Program-made: the position numbers and the translations under genes
Source: Streptosporangiaceae bacterium
GTDB lineage: Bacteria > Actinomycetota > Actinomycetes > Streptosporangiales > Streptosporangiaceae
Assembly: GCA_030041135.1 (NCBI GenBank)
Contig: JASHOL010000323.1
Span: 1 to 59,924, forward strand
Reading direction: 5' to 3'
Length of the DNA: 59,924 bases
In this document: piece after piece, positions 33,901-43,709 of the stretch
Position numbering within the stretch: position 1 is the stretch's first letter
How the letters are laid out: every line of letters starts with the position of its first letter
The notes under the pieces: generated by a model
Seen by the model: only the letters and a program-made list of their open reading frames with translations
Told to the model about the DNA's origin: nothing
The model's database searches: none

Positions 33901-35112
33901 TCACGGCGCCGGCATCAGGCCGTGGGCGGGGAATACGGCATTCCTCGTGGCCAAGATGGCCTGATCGACGGGCTCATCCGGGTCGTAGCCGGCCTCAAAT
34001 CTGGGGAACTCGCCTGTGCCGCCCTCGGTCATCAGCTCCGGCGCGGACCCGACCGCGACCTCGTTCACGTACTCGCGCCAGAGCATCGGCGTCTGGGCTG
34101 ACGGGTCTATGGGCTGGCCGGCCGCCACCGCCAGCAGGTGGGTCCATGACCTCGGCACGACCTCGACCAGCTGATATCCACCGCCACCGGTGAGTAGCCA
34201 GCGCCCCTCACAGACCTCGTGGGCCAAGTCGTGCAGCGCCGCATGGGCGGCCCGCTGCGCGTCGATCGTCAGCTGGAGATCGGCAAGCGGGTCGCTCCAG
34301 TGGGTGTCACACCCGTGCTGGCTGACCAGGATCTGCGGGCGGAACTGCCGCAGCAGCGGCGGGACGATCGCGTCGAACGCCCGCAGCCAGCCCGCGTCCC
34401 TGGTACCTGGCAGCAGCGCTACGTTGACGGCCGAGCCGTCGGCTTCCGGCCCGCCGGTCTCGGCCGGCCTGCCGGTACCGGGAAAGAGCGTATCCGGGCT
34501 CTCGTGCAGGCTGATCGTCAGCACTCGCGGGTCGTTCCAGAACGCTGCCTGGACGCCGTCACCGTGGTGCACGTCGATGTCGACGTAGGCGATTCGCTCG
34601 GCACCCTGGTCGAGAAGCCAGGCGATCGCGATGGCCGGGTCGTTGTAGACGCAGAAGCCGCTGGCCCGGTCGCGCATGGCGTGATGCAGCCCGCCCGCGA
34701 TGCTCGCCCCGTGCCGCGCGCGTCCGGCCCAGACCGCCCTGGCCGCGCCGAGCGTGGCCCCGGCCACCAGCGCCGAGGCCTCGTGCATGCCGGGGAAGGC
34801 CGGGTCGTCCTCGGTGCCGAGGCCGTGCCGCAGCAGCAGCCTGCGAAAATCCATCGGCTCATCGGGCGCGAACTGTGCGAACCGGCCCGCGTACCGCACC
34901 GCCTCGACGTACTCAGGATCGTGCACGAGCTCGAGCTCGGCATCGGAGGCGGCCGGCGCTGCCTCAACCGTGACCTGGTCCCGGCTGAGCAGGCCGAAGC
35001 TGGTGGCGAGTTCCATCGTGAGCTTGACCCGGATCGGCGCCATCGGGTGGCGTGGGCCAAAGTCGTAACTCGTGAGCTTCTCGTCCCAGGAGACGTGCAG
35101 TGTGCAAGTCAC
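33901..35112 (-). CDS. acuC: AcuC-type histone deacetylase-family protein
   Basis: The GTG at 35112 with GGAAGGA before it gives 403 residues. Zinc-dependent deacetylase motifs are present: GGLHHAMRDRASGFCVYND, VDIDVHHGDG, LHESPDTLFPGTG and TGGGGYQ. AcuC deacetylates proteins such as acetyl-CoA synthetase. Here a GNAT-containing enzyme at 46096 could be its counterpart (inference). Its first 149 bases overlap the 3' end of cydC in another frame, so it may be co-transcribed with cydABDC. Confidence 0.88.
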   Translation of the reverse strand: MTCTLHVSWDEKLTSYDFGPRHPMAPIRVKLTMELATSFGLLSRDQVTVEAAPAASDAELELVHDPEYVEAVRYAGRFAQFAPDEPMDFRRLLLRHGLGTEDDPAFPGMHEASALVAGATLGAARAVWAGRARHGASIAGGLHHAMRDRASGFCVYNDPAIAIAWLLDQGAERIAYVDIDVHHGDGVQAAFWNDPRVLTISLHESPDTLFPGTGRPAETGGPEADGSAVNVALLPGTRDAGWLRAFDAIVPPLLRQFRPQILVSQHGCDTHWSDPLADLQLTIDAQRAAHAALHDLAHEVCEGRWLLTGGGGYQLVEVVPRSWTHLLAVAAGQPIDPSAQTPMLWREYVNEVAVGSAPELMTEGGTGEFPRFEAGYDPDEPVDQAILATRNAVFPAHGLMPAP

Positions 35113-37075
35113 GTTGCTGATCCTTCCCAGTAAGCCCGTTCGCGAATGGCTCCGACCAGCCGCGTGCGATGGTCCGTCCGAGGTTGCGATGCACGGGCCG
35201 CCCTTCGCGCCGTGCTGGCCCGCCGTGGGCTGAAGCGTTCTGGGCCCTCCACATCCGCTGGTACGCGCCCTCGCCACGTACCAGGGTTGTGTGAGTGCCG
35301 CGCTCGACGACATGGCCACGGGCCAGTACGACGATCTCGTCAAACTGGTCGAGCCCGTCCAAGTCATGCGTGATCAGCAGGACGCTGCGGCCAGTGGTCG
35401 CGGCCAGCAGGTCAGCCATCAGCGCCTTCCTGCTCGGCGCGTCCAGGTGGGCGGTCGGCTCGTCCAGGATGAGCACGGCTGGGTCGGCAAGCAGAGCCCT
35501 GGCGAAGGCAATCCGCTGCCGCTGGCCTCCGGACACTCGCGCACCGTGCGTGCCGACCTGGGTATCCCATCCCTGCGGCAGCGAGCCGATCCAGCCAAGG
35601 AGTCTCGCTCGGTCGGCGGCCGCTGCCAGGTCCTGCTCGTCCGCAGCCGGATTGGCGAGCAGCAGGTTCGCCCGGATCGTGGTATCGAAAATATGCGGAT
35701 CCTGCGGGCAGCCGCCGATGCGAGCGCGGACTGCGTCGGCGCTGAAGCTGGCCAGATCCTGGCCATTCAGCGTGACCGAGCCGGACTCCAGCTCGCAGAA
35801 TCGGAGCAGGACCGACGCGATCGTCGACTTGCCCGCGCCGGCCGGCCCGACCACGGCGATCCGCCGTCCCGGCGCCAGGTCCAGGTCGACACCCGCCAAA
35901 GCCGGGCGGCCGGCGCCCTCATACCGGACGCTGGCGCCGCGCATCACGATCTGCAGCGGTCCGGCGGGTACAGATAGCGGGTGAGCGGGCTCGCGGACCG
36001 GATCCGATGCGTCAAGTACGTCGGTGACCCGGCCCGCAGCCGCGCGTGACTGTGTCAGCTGGACCGCCGCCGCAGGCAGCGAGCTGACCGCTTCGAAGGC
36101 TGCAAGCGCTGTCAGTGTGATGACCGCAAGCGGCACCCTCGCGAGGGCGCCTGAACCGGTCGCGGCGACGCCGAGCAGCAGCACGCCCCAGAGGGCGGCG
36201 CCCGCTGCCGCGCAAGAGAGCCCAGCTCCGAGGCCCGCAGCATTCGCCATGCGCCGGGCCAGCCTTGTCAGCTCGGCATCGGCCTGACCGGCGCGGGCGA
36301 GGACCCTCTCCGTGGCGCCGAACGCATGCAGATCAGCCGCTCCACCGATCATATCGATCATGGCGGCGCCGAGATCGCCGCGAGCGGGCGCCGACAGTCG
36401 CGCTGCGTCCCTGGCGGTGGTGGCGGCCAGTACCGGGACCGCGACGCCGGCCAGCAGGAGGCCGGCGCCCAGCACCAGGCCCGCGGGCGCCAGGATTGCC
36501 GCGGTCGCCAGCGCCGCGGCCGCCCCGACGATCGCTGCGGTCACCGGCGGCGCCAGCCCGCGAATGAACAGATCCTGAACGGAGTCCACGTCGCTGATCA
36601 GGCGGGCCAGCAGGTCGCCAGAACGGAAGGCCGCCAGCCCGGCCGGAGCCAGCCGTTCCAGCCGGCGGTAGATCGCGACTCGGACGTCGGCCAGGACGCG
36701 GAATGCGACGTCGTGCGAGCTGAGCCGTTCGGCGTAGCGCAGGACTCCCCGGCTGATGCCCAGTGCCCGAACTGCGACCACCGCGATCGAGATCGCCACG
36801 ATGTTCGGGTGCTGCGACGCGCGTGCCAGCAGAAAGCCCGACACCGCAAGCAGCGCTACCCCGCTCGCCGTCGCCGCCGCTCCCGCGAGCACGGCGAGCA
36901 GCAGCTGTGCGCGCATCGGCCGCGCCAGCCGCATCATGCGCAGCAGCGGCCTGGCCTCCTGGCCCCAGCTCCGGGCTCTGCCGGCACCTCGGTCGGCTGC
37001 TGTCTCGATGGCTCGGGCGGGGGGTGCGACACCCTGGCCCACGGCTGACCGCGTGCCGGGCGTGAGCGTGCTCAT
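34964..37075 (-). CDS. cydC: ABC transporter CydC (cytochrome bd assembly)
   Basis: The 703-residue protein has six hydrophobic segments in the first half, then an ABC domain with Walker A (VGPAGAGKSTIASVLL), signature SGGQRQRIAFARALL and Walker B LILDEPTAHLD. CydC pairs with CydD to export thiols or heme needed for cytochrome bd assembly. Homology seems to end near YQRMWRAQ at about residue 610; some 90 extra residues read through into the acuC frame, suggesting loss of an earlier stop. Its ATG overlaps the cydD stop (ATGA). Confidence 0.9.
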   Translation of the reverse strand: MSTLTPGTRSAVGQGVAPPARAIETAADRGAGRARSWGQEARPLLRMMRLARPMRAQLLLAVLAGAAATASGVALLAVSGFLLARASQHPNIVAISIAVVAVRALGISRGVLRYAERLSSHDVAFRVLADVRVAIYRRLERLAPAGLAAFRSGDLLARLISDVDSVQDLFIRGLAPPVTAAIVGAAAALATAAILAPAGLVLGAGLLLAGVAVPVLAATTARDAARLSAPARGDLGAAMIDMIGGAADLHAFGATERVLARAGQADAELTRLARRMANAAGLGAGLSCAAAGAALWGVLLLGVAATGSGALARVPLAVITLTALAAFEAVSSLPAAAVQLTQSRAAAGRVTDVLDASDPVREPAHPLSVPAGPLQIVMRGASVRYEGAGRPALAGVDLDLAPGRRIAVVGPAGAGKSTIASVLLRFCELESGSVTLNGQDLASFSADAVRARIGGCPQDPHIFDTTIRANLLLANPAADEQDLAAAADRARLLGWIGSLPQGWDTQVGTHGARVSGGQRQRIAFARALLADPAVLILDEPTAHLDAPSRKALMADLLAATTGRSVLLITHDLDGLDQFDEIVVLARGHVVERGTHTTLVRGEGAYQRMWRAQNASAHGGPARREGRPVHRNLGRTIARGWSEPFANGLTGKDQQRDLHTARLLGREAHELRLWPTPPDGADPGQAHDGTRHQLRPAQPGPGHG

Positions 37076-38823
37076 CGGGTATCCGCCAAGCCACTACCTG
37101 CCGCCGCCAGCCCAGGGACAGCGGCAGTAGCCGGCGGTGGCGCGATCTGCTCGGCCAGGCGGCCGCGGTCGAGCCTGATGACACGGTCGCATGACCCGGC
37201 AACCGCCGGGTCGTGCGTCACCTGGAGCACTGTGCGATCTGCCATCAGCGTCGCCAACGCCGTCTGCAGTTCATGCGCGCTGAAAGGATCGAGATGAGCC
37301 GTTGGCTCATCCAGCAGGAGGAGCGGCGCATCCATCAGGAACGCGCGAGCCAGTGCAAGCCGCTGCCGCTGCCCAGACGAGAGGCGCTGGCCGCGCTCGC
37401 CGACTGCCGTGTCATACCGGCGCGGCAGGTCCGCGATGAACTCGCTCGCTCCAGCCAGCCGGGCCGCCCGCTCTATGTCCGCCTGGCTCGCGCCAGGCCG
37501 GCCGAGCGCGATGTTCTCCGCGATGCTGGCGGCGAACAGGTGCGGGTGCTGCGGGACCCAGGCCAGCTGCCCGCGCCACTGCGCGGCCGGAATCTGCCCT
37601 AGCGGAAGCCCGCCCACCTCGATTGCCCCGGCGGTTGGCTCCGCGAACCGCAGCACGAGCGCGAGCAGCGAGGACTTGCCCGAGCCGCTCGGCCCGGTGA
37701 CGGCGATCTGCTCTCCGGGGCCGATCGACATGCTGACACCGGCCAGCGCGGCCTCGTCCCGGCCTGGGTACCGTAGAGTGACGTCGCGCAAGCGGACTAC
37801 GTCGCGGTGCAGGTCAGCGGTCCGCTTACTTACGGCACGCCCGGGCGCGACCCCCCTTACGCCGGCGTCGGGCTGGGTCTCGAGAAGCTCGAACACCTGG
37901 CTGGCGGCGGTTGCCCCCTCCATGCTGGCGTGGAACTGGGCGCCGACGTTGCGGAGCGGCAGGTAGGCCTCGGGCGTCAGGATCAGGACGAGCAGCGCGG
38001 TGCGGTAATCCATGTGCCCGGCCAGCAGCCGCAAGCCGACCTCGACCGCGACCAGGGCCGTGGCGATGGTGGCAGCCAGCTCGAGCACCAGCGCCGACAG
38101 GAACGCCACTCGCAGCGTGGCCATGGTAGCGCGCCGGTGCTGGTCGGTGACCTCGCCGATCACTTCCGCCTGCGCCCTGGAACGGCCGAACACCCTGAGC
38201 GTGGTCAGACCCTCGACCACGTCGAGGAAGTGTCCGCCGAGCTGGGCCAGCAGCCGCCACTGCCGATCCGTCTGGGCCTTAGTGTGCAGACCGATCAGGA
38301 CCGCGAAGACCGGGATCAGCGGCAGCGTCAGAGCGATGACCAGCGCAGAAATCCAGTCGGCGAGCGCGACCCGGACGAGCACCGCCACCGGGACCACGCA
38401 GGCGAGCACGAGCTGCGGCAGGTACCTGGCGAAATACGGATCGAGCGCGTCCAGGCCCTTCGTCGACAGCGTCGCCATCTCGCCAGGCCGCTGGCCCGAC
38501 AGCCAGGACGGGCCGAGCCGCACCACCTGCGCGGTTAGCGCGCGGCGTAGCTGCGACTTGACCCTGGCCGCCGCCCGCAGCGCCGTCACCTCGGTGCCGT
38601 AAGTGACAGCGGCCCGAGCCAGCAGGACCACGGCGAGCGCGGTCAGCAGGCTGGCCAGCGCGTGGGCGCCGGTGCCGCGGATCGCGTCCGCCAGCAGGTC
38701 GGCGAGCAGGCCCGCCTGGGCCAGTATCAGGCCGGTGGCGACGAGCCCCAGCAGGATCGTGCTCGCCAGGTAACCGCGGACCACCCCCGCATAGCGCACC
38801 AGACGAGGGTCGAACGGCCGCAC
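37072..38823 (-). CDS. cydD: ABC transporter CydD (cytochrome bd assembly)
   Basis: The GTG at 38823, two bases after the cydB stop, gives 583 residues. A six-helix membrane domain (FDPRLVRYAGVVRGY at the start) is followed by an ABC domain with Walker A GPSGSGKSSLLALVL, signature LSSGQRQRLALARAFL and Walker B LLLDEPTAHLD. An internal motif with LTLPLIPVFAVLIG is typical of CydD. It forms a heterodimer with CydC. The open frame continues far upstream through cydB, but that part is not CydD-like. Confidence 0.9.
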   Translation of the reverse strand: MRPFDPRLVRYAGVVRGYLASTILLGLVATGLILAQAGLLADLLADAIRGTGAHALASLLTALAVVLLARAAVTYGTEVTALRAAARVKSQLRRALTAQVVRLGPSWLSGQRPGEMATLSTKGLDALDPYFARYLPQLVLACVVPVAVLVRVALADWISALVIALTLPLIPVFAVLIGLHTKAQTDRQWRLLAQLGGHFLDVVEGLTTLRVFGRSRAQAEVIGEVTDQHRRATMATLRVAFLSALVLELAATIATALVAVEVGLRLLAGHMDYRTALLVLILTPEAYLPLRNVGAQFHASMEGATAASQVFELLETQPDAGVRGVAPGRAVSKRTADLHRDVVRLRDVTLRYPGRDEAALAGVSMSIGPGEQIAVTGPSGSGKSSLLALVLRFAEPTAGAIEVGGLPLGQIPAAQWRGQLAWVPQHPHLFAASIAENIALGRPGASQADIERAARLAGASEFIADLPRRYDTAVGERGQRLSSGQRQRLALARAFLMDAPLLLLDEPTAHLDPFSAHELQTALATLMADRTVLQVTHDPAVAGSCDRVIRLDRGRLAEQIAPPPATAAVPGLAAAGSGLADTR

Positions 38824-38825
38824 GA

Positions 38826-39926
38826 CTACGGCCCTGCCTGACTGGTAGAGGCTCCGCCGGCGGTCCGCCCCTGCTCGGCCGATGGCCTGGCCGAGAGGCC
38901 AGCCGACGGCGGAGTTGTGGCGGCCGCCGGTTCGGCGCCGAGGTCGGCGTGGGTAAGCCGCTTCCTGAACACCCAGTACGTCCAGCCCTGATACGTCAGC
39001 ACGACGGGCGTAAAGATCACCGCTACCCATGTCATGATCGTCAACGTGTAATGCGACGAGGACGCGTTCGACACGGTCAGCCCGTAGGCGGCCGCGGTCG
39101 TAGACGGCAGCACGTGCGGATAGAGGTCGCCGAACAAGGTCGCTACCGCGAACGCGAGCGTGATCGCCGTGCCGAGGAACGCCCAGCCCTCCCGGCCGCG
39201 GGCAGCGGCGGTCACGCCGCCAAGCAGCGCAAGCGCGGCGAGAGCGGCCGTCACGTCGGTCCAGCCCTTGCCGTGGCTGACCTGGCTGGTGATCAGGAAC
39301 GCGGCGGCCAGGGGCACCGCCGCCGCGGCGATGCGGACTGCCAGCGCCCGGGCCCGGCCGCGCATCGGGCCGTCGGTCTTGAGCGCCAGGAAGATCGCCC
39401 CGTGCAGGGCGAACAAGCTCAGCGTGACCAGTCCGCCGAGCAGGCCGTACCAGTTGAGCAGCGTCAGCAGGTTGCCGGTGTAGACGTGGCCGGCGTTCAG
39501 CGGAACGCCGCGGACGATGTTGGCGAACGCGACGCCCCACAGCAGCGCGGGGAGCGCGGAGCCCAGGAAGATCGCCTGATCCCAGCGCGCCCGCCAGCGC
39601 GAGCTGTCGACCTTGCCGCGGAACTCGAAGCACACGCCGCGGACGATCAGTGCTACGAGGATCAGCAGCAGCGCAAGGTAGAAGCCGCTGAACAGCGACG
39701 CGTACCACAGCGGGAACGCGGCGAAGGTCGCGCCTCCCGCCGTCAGCAGCCACACCTCGTTGCCGTCCCAGACCGGGCCGATCGCGTTGATCATCAGCCG
39801 CCGGTCGGCGTTGTCGCGGCCGAGCACCGGCAGCAGGATGCCCACGCCGAAGTCGAACCCCTCGAGAACGAAGTAGCCCGTCCACAAGACGGCGATGAGT
39901 GCGAACCAGAGAGTTGCCAGGCTCAT
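38826..39926 (-). CDS. cydB: Cytochrome bd oxidase subunit II
   Basis: The 366-residue protein begins LATLWFALIAVLWTGYFVLEGFDFGVG, the CydB signature, with GPVWDGNEVWLL following and about eight to nine membrane helices. A soluble Ala/Pro-rich C-terminal tail of some 30 residues is extra. With CydA it forms a high-affinity quinol oxidase that works at very low oxygen. It is 16 bases downstream of cydA and two bases upstream of cydD. Confidence 0.95.
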   Translation of the reverse strand: MSLATLWFALIAVLWTGYFVLEGFDFGVGILLPVLGRDNADRRLMINAIGPVWDGNEVWLLTAGGATFAAFPLWYASLFSGFYLALLLILVALIVRGVCFEFRGKVDSSRWRARWDQAIFLGSALPALLWGVAFANIVRGVPLNAGHVYTGNLLTLLNWYGLLGGLVTLSLFALHGAIFLALKTDGPMRGRARALAVRIAAAAVPLAAAFLITSQVSHGKGWTDVTAALAALALLGGVTAAARGREGWAFLGTAITLAFAVATLFGDLYPHVLPSTTAAAYGLTVSNASSSHYTLTIMTWVAVIFTPVVLTYQGWTYWVFRKRLTHADLGAEPAAATTPPSAGLSARPSAEQGRTAGGASTSQAGP

Positions 39927-39942
39927 ATCAGTGCTCCGCGCG

Positions 39943-41331
39943 TTAGTAGGAGAAGACCGGAACGGGCTCGCCGACGGACTCAGGTGGCTCGTCCGGGACT
40001 CCCGCCCGCACGTGCTGGAAAGCGATCTTGCCGGCGATCACCGCGATCGCGCCGTACAGCAGGGTGAACACGGTCATCGAGATGATCACCGAGGATGGGG
40101 TCACCCCCGGCGAAACGCTCTGCTGGGTCGTGAGCACGCCGAACACGGTCCAGGGCTGGCGGCCCATCTCGGTGAAGATCCAGCCGCTGGTCGTGCCCAG
40201 GTAAGGCAGCACCACGCCCCAGATCGCGACTCGGTAAAACCAGCTGCTGCGCGGCATCTCCCGGCGCCGCCTGGTGAGCCAGAGCCCGACGAGCGCGAGC
40301 AGGCCGGCCAGCACGCCGAACCCGATCATGAGCCGGAACGACCAGTAGGTCACCGGGACGTAAGGCTTGTAATCGCCCGGCCCGTACTTCTTGACATACG
40401 CCCGCTCGACGTTGTTGATCCCCTGAACCGTGCCGTGCGGGTTGAGGGTGGCGATCAGCGACAGCAGGTAAGGAACCCGGATGCTCCACAGTTGCTGGTT
40501 GCCGCTCAGCGAGCCGATCGTGAACAGCGAGAACGATGCGGGCGATTCGGTGTTGTACAGCGCTTCGGCCGCGGCCATCTTCATCGGCTGCTGGCTTTCC
40601 ATCAGCCGGGCCTGGATGTCCCCGGTCGCCGCCGTGGCGATCGCTGCCATCAGCGTGACCGACAGCCCGAGCCGCAGCACGCGGCGGAAGAGCTGGGTGT
40701 CATTCCCGCGAGCCAGATGCCAGGCGGCCACCGCGATCACGACCGCTCCGGTGATCAGGAAGCTGGCGAAGAACACATGCGGCCACGACGCCAGCGCGGT
40801 GGAGTTCGTGAGCAGCGCGATGATGCTGGTCAGCTCGGCCCGGTGAGTGACCGGATTGACGCTGTACCCGACCGGGTGTTGCATCCAGGCGTTGGCGGCG
40901 AGGATGAAGTAGGCGGACAGGCTCGTCCCGATTGCGGCGAGCCAGATCGTGGCCAGGTGCAGCCGGGGAGACAGCTTATTCCAGCCGAAGATCCACAGGC
41001 CGAGGAACGTCGATTCCATGAAGAAGGCGAGCAAGCCCTCCATTGCCAGAGGCGCGCCGAACACGTCGCCGACGAACTTCGAATATGCCGACCAGTTCAT
41101 GCCGAACTGGAACTCCAGCACGATGCCGGTGACGACGCCGACCGCGAAATTGATCAGGAACAACTTGCCGAAGAATTTCGTCAGCCGCAGGTAAGCGGAG
41201 TCCTTCTTGATCAGCCACGCCGTCTGCAGGCACGCGACCATCAGCGAGAGCCCGATCGTGAGCGGCACGAAGATGAAGTGATAGACGGTTGTGATGCCGA
41301 ACTGCCACCTGGACAAGTCGAGCGTGCTCAT
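39943..41331 (-). CDS. cydA: Cytochrome bd oxidase subunit I
   Basis: The ATG at 41331 with AAGGGG before it gives 462 residues; an upstream ATG at 41409 in frame is less likely. The start LDLSRWQFGITTVYHFIFVPLTIGLSL carries the heme b595 His, and GRQPWTVFGVL is the conserved loop motif near residue 385. The Q-loop is of the short type. It oxidises quinol and reduces oxygen without pumping protons, and is the first gene of cydABDC. The box at 41434 lies about 100 bases upstream, shared with the divergent phaB. Confidence 0.95.
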   Translation of the reverse strand: MSTLDLSRWQFGITTVYHFIFVPLTIGLSLMVACLQTAWLIKKDSAYLRLTKFFGKLFLINFAVGVVTGIVLEFQFGMNWSAYSKFVGDVFGAPLAMEGLLAFFMESTFLGLWIFGWNKLSPRLHLATIWLAAIGTSLSAYFILAANAWMQHPVGYSVNPVTHRAELTSIIALLTNSTALASWPHVFFASFLITGAVVIAVAAWHLARGNDTQLFRRVLRLGLSVTLMAAIATAATGDIQARLMESQQPMKMAAAEALYNTESPASFSLFTIGSLSGNQQLWSIRVPYLLSLIATLNPHGTVQGINNVERAYVKKYGPGDYKPYVPVTYWSFRLMIGFGVLAGLLALVGLWLTRRRREMPRSSWFYRVAIWGVVLPYLGTTSGWIFTEMGRQPWTVFGVLTTQQSVSPGVTPSSVIISMTVFTLLYGAIAVIAGKIAFQHVRAGVPDEPPESVGEPVPVFSY

Positions 41332-41433
41332 CGGCGGCCCCTTCTGCGCTCGATTCAGTTGCGAGTGCCTGGCTGCCCGCCAGTTGACCATTTCCCCGTG
41401 AGATTGCATGAGGGCCCTGTGGTCTACGGAAGC

Positions 41434-41447
41434 GGGACCTTGGTCAC
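41434..41447. promoter_or_regulatory. DosR-like box (GGGACCTTGGTCAC)
   Basis: One mismatch from the perfect palindrome. It sits between divergent cydA and the PHB-type reductase gene and may control both. Confidence 0.72.
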
Positions 41448-41575
41448 TTTCGCCGCGACCGTCTGCGGCGAAGTATCAGGAGCACGTTTACAGAAGCGGT
41501 ACGCGGTTGGTGTCGGTCGTCTCTCGGTGTCGTACGCCAGTCGGCGGATCGAACGTCATCAGAGGGAGAACGACG

Positions 41576-42403
41576 ATGACCAGCACCAGCACCGGGTTAG
41601 TCCGCCGCGATAGCGGCGAGACCCTGCGGGGCCGGGTGGCCTTTGTCACCGGCGGTACGCGGGGGATCGGGGCCGCGATCAGTCGTCGGCTGGCGTCAGC
41701 CGGCGCCTGCGTGGCGGCCGGCTACTGGCACGGTGCCGACGCCGCGGAGAAACTGCGCGCTGACCTGAGCGACAGCTACCCGGACCAGCTCACGACCGTC
41801 CACGAGGGAAACATCGGCGTCGCCGGCGACTGCCGACGCGTGCTGGCCGACGTCATCGACCGGCAGGGCAGGCTCGACATCCTGGTCAACAACGCCGGCA
41901 TCACGATCGATAAGACCGTCGCCAAGATGTCTGACGAGGACTGGCAGCGCGTGATAGCCGTTAACCTGTCCGGCGCGTTCTTCATCGCCCAGGCCGCACT
42001 CGACCACATGCTGGAGCGGGGCACAGGCCGCATCATCAACGTCTCCTCGGTCATCGGCGAGACCGGGAACATCGGCCAGGTGAACTACGCGGCGTCCAAG
42101 TCCGGCCTGTTCGGCCTTACCAAGTCACTGGCCAAGGAGGCCGTCTTCCAGCTCAATCGCGCACAGCACCCGGTCGGCGACGGCGTCGGCCTTACCGTGA
42201 ACGCGGTAACGCCCGGCTTCATCGCCACGGACATGCTGGCGACGATCCCCGACAAGCTGCTCGAGCGGATTCGCGGCCAGATCCCGGTCGGCCGCCTGGG
42301 CGCGCCAGAAGAGATCGCGCGCGTGGTGGCGTTCCTCGCCGCCGACGAGTCTGCTTATATCACTGGCCAGATCTGGGCCGTCAACGGCGGACTGGACATG
42401 TGA
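41576..42403 (+). CDS. phaB: Acetoacetyl-CoA reductase-like short-chain dehydrogenase
   Basis: The ATG at 41576 with GAGGGAGA before it gives 275 residues. The cofactor motif is VTGGTRGIGAAISRRLA, then NNAGIT, and the catalytic Ser-Tyr-Lys appear in NVSSVIGETGNIGQVNYAASKSG-type order (Ser then YxxxK). A small extra stretch (QLNRAQHPVGDGVG) sits before TVNAVTPGF. With the adjacent thiolase and synthase it should reduce acetoacetyl-CoA to 3-hydroxybutyryl-CoA using NAD(P)H; a FabG-like role is the alternative. Confidence 0.9.
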   Translation: MTSTSTGLVRRDSGETLRGRVAFVTGGTRGIGAAISRRLASAGACVAAGYWHGADAAEKLRADLSDSYPDQLTTVHEGNIGVAGDCRRVLADVIDRQGRLDILVNNAGITIDKTVAKMSDEDWQRVIAVNLSGAFFIAQAALDHMLERGTGRIINVSSVIGETGNIGQVNYAASKSGLFGLTKSLAKEAVFQLNRAQHPVGDGVGLTVNAVTPGFIATDMLATIPDKLLERIRGQIPVGRLGAPEEIARVVAFLAADESAYITGQIWAVNGGLDM

Positions 42404-42412
42404 GGTGCCACG

Positions 42413-43600
42413 ATGACTGATCCACGCGACGTCCTGGTGCTGTCGGCGGTTCGCACGGCCATCGGCAAGTTCGGCGGCGGCCTGGCGGCGGTGCCGCCCT
42501 GCGAGCTCGCCTCGACTGTCGTGCAGGAGGCCGTCAGCCGGTCCGCCGTTCACCCCGGCGACGTCGGTCACGTCGTGTTCGGAAACGTGATCCACACCGA
42601 GCCCAGGGACATGTACCTGTCGAGGGTCGCCGCGGTCAACGGCGGACTGCCCACTGCCACCCCCGCGTTCACCGTCAACCGCCTTTGCGGCAGCGGGCTG
42701 CAGGCGATCTTGTCGGCGGCCCAGGCCATCGCGCTCGGCGACTGCGAAGCAGCGGTAGCCGGCGGTGCCGAGGTCATGAGCCGCGGTCAGTACTGGCTCC
42801 CGGCCATGCGCTGGGGCCAGCGGATGCAGGACGGCGTGGTGGTCGACGCGATGGTCGGCGCGCTGACCGACCCATTCGGCGGCTGTCACATGGGCGTCAC
42901 CGCGGAGAACGTCGCGACCGAGTTCCACGTGTCCAGAGCCGACCAGGACGCGCTGGCGGCCGAGAGTCATCGCCGGGCAGCGGCCGCCGCCGCGGCCGGT
43001 TACTTTCGCGACCAGATCGTTCCGGTCGAAGTCCCCGGCCGCAAAGGGCCAGTGATCGTGGATACCGACGAGCACGTCCGGCCGGAGGTGAGCGTCGACG
43101 ACATGGCCAAGCTGCGTCCGGCGTTCGCCGCCGATGGCACAGTGACGGCTGGGAACGCCTCCGGCATCAACGACGCGGCCGCTGCCGTCGTGCTGGCCAG
43201 CCGGACTTACGCAGAGCAGCACGGCGCGACCGCGCTCGGTCGGCTGGTCGGATACTCGCACGCCGGCGTGGAACCGCGGATCATGGGCATGGGCCCGGTG
43301 CCAGCCGTGCGCGCAGTACTGGAGCGCACCGGCCTGAAGGTCGACGACATAGAGGTGTTCGAGGTCAACGAGGCCTTCGCGGCGCAGGCGCTGGCCGTCG
43401 CGCGCGAGCTCGGCCTGCCGCCGGAGCGTACCAACCCGAACGGCAGCGGCATCTCGCTCGGCCATCCGATCGGCGCAACCGGTGCCATCCTCGCGGTCAA
43501 GGCCCTGCACGAGCTGCGGCGCACGGGCGGGCGCTACGCGCTGACCACGATGTGCATCGGCGGGGGTCAGGGCATCGCGGCGATCTTCGAGCGCCAGTGA
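42413..43600 (+). CDS. phaA: Acetyl-CoA acetyltransferase (thiolase)
   Basis: The 395-residue protein has the thiolase active-site Cys92 in [10 protein letters not shown], the His of GHPIGATGA, and the second Cys in [12 protein letters not shown], with NEAFAAQAL before. It condenses two acetyl-CoA to acetoacetyl-CoA. It starts ten bases after the reductase gene, so they form an operon that draws carbon from the pyruvate:ferredoxin oxidoreductase product toward PHB. Confidence 0.94.
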   Translation: MTDPRDVLVLSAVRTAIGKFGGGLAAVPPCELASTVVQEAVSRSAVHPGDVGHVVFGNVIHTEPRDMYLSRVAAVNGGLPTATPAFTVNRLCGSGLQAILSAAQAIALGDCEAAVAGGAEVMSRGQYWLPAMRWGQRMQDGVVVDAMVGALTDPFGGCHMGVTAENVATEFHVSRADQDALAAESHRRAAAAAAAGYFRDQIVPVEVPGRKGPVIVDTDEHVRPEVSVDDMAKLRPAFAADGTVTAGNASGINDAAAAVVLASRTYAEQHGATALGRLVGYSHAGVEPRIMGMGPVPAVRAVLERTGLKVDDIEVFEVNEAFAAQALAVARELGLPPERTNPNGSGISLGHPIGATGAILAVKALHELRRTGGRYALTTMCIGGGQGIAAIFERQ

Positions 43601-43709
43601 GCCCGGCCAGAGCCGCACGGCTGCCCGGTGAGCGCAGGCCACGGCCGCGCGGTGAGCGCAGGCCGCGGAGGTCGGTTGGCTTCCCCGTCGACTCTCAGGA
43701 GGTACTCAC

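Noticed and set aside
37072-39885. Single 937-residue CydD-like protein
   Set aside because: Only the part after 38823 is CydD; the upstream part is a shadow frame of cydB.
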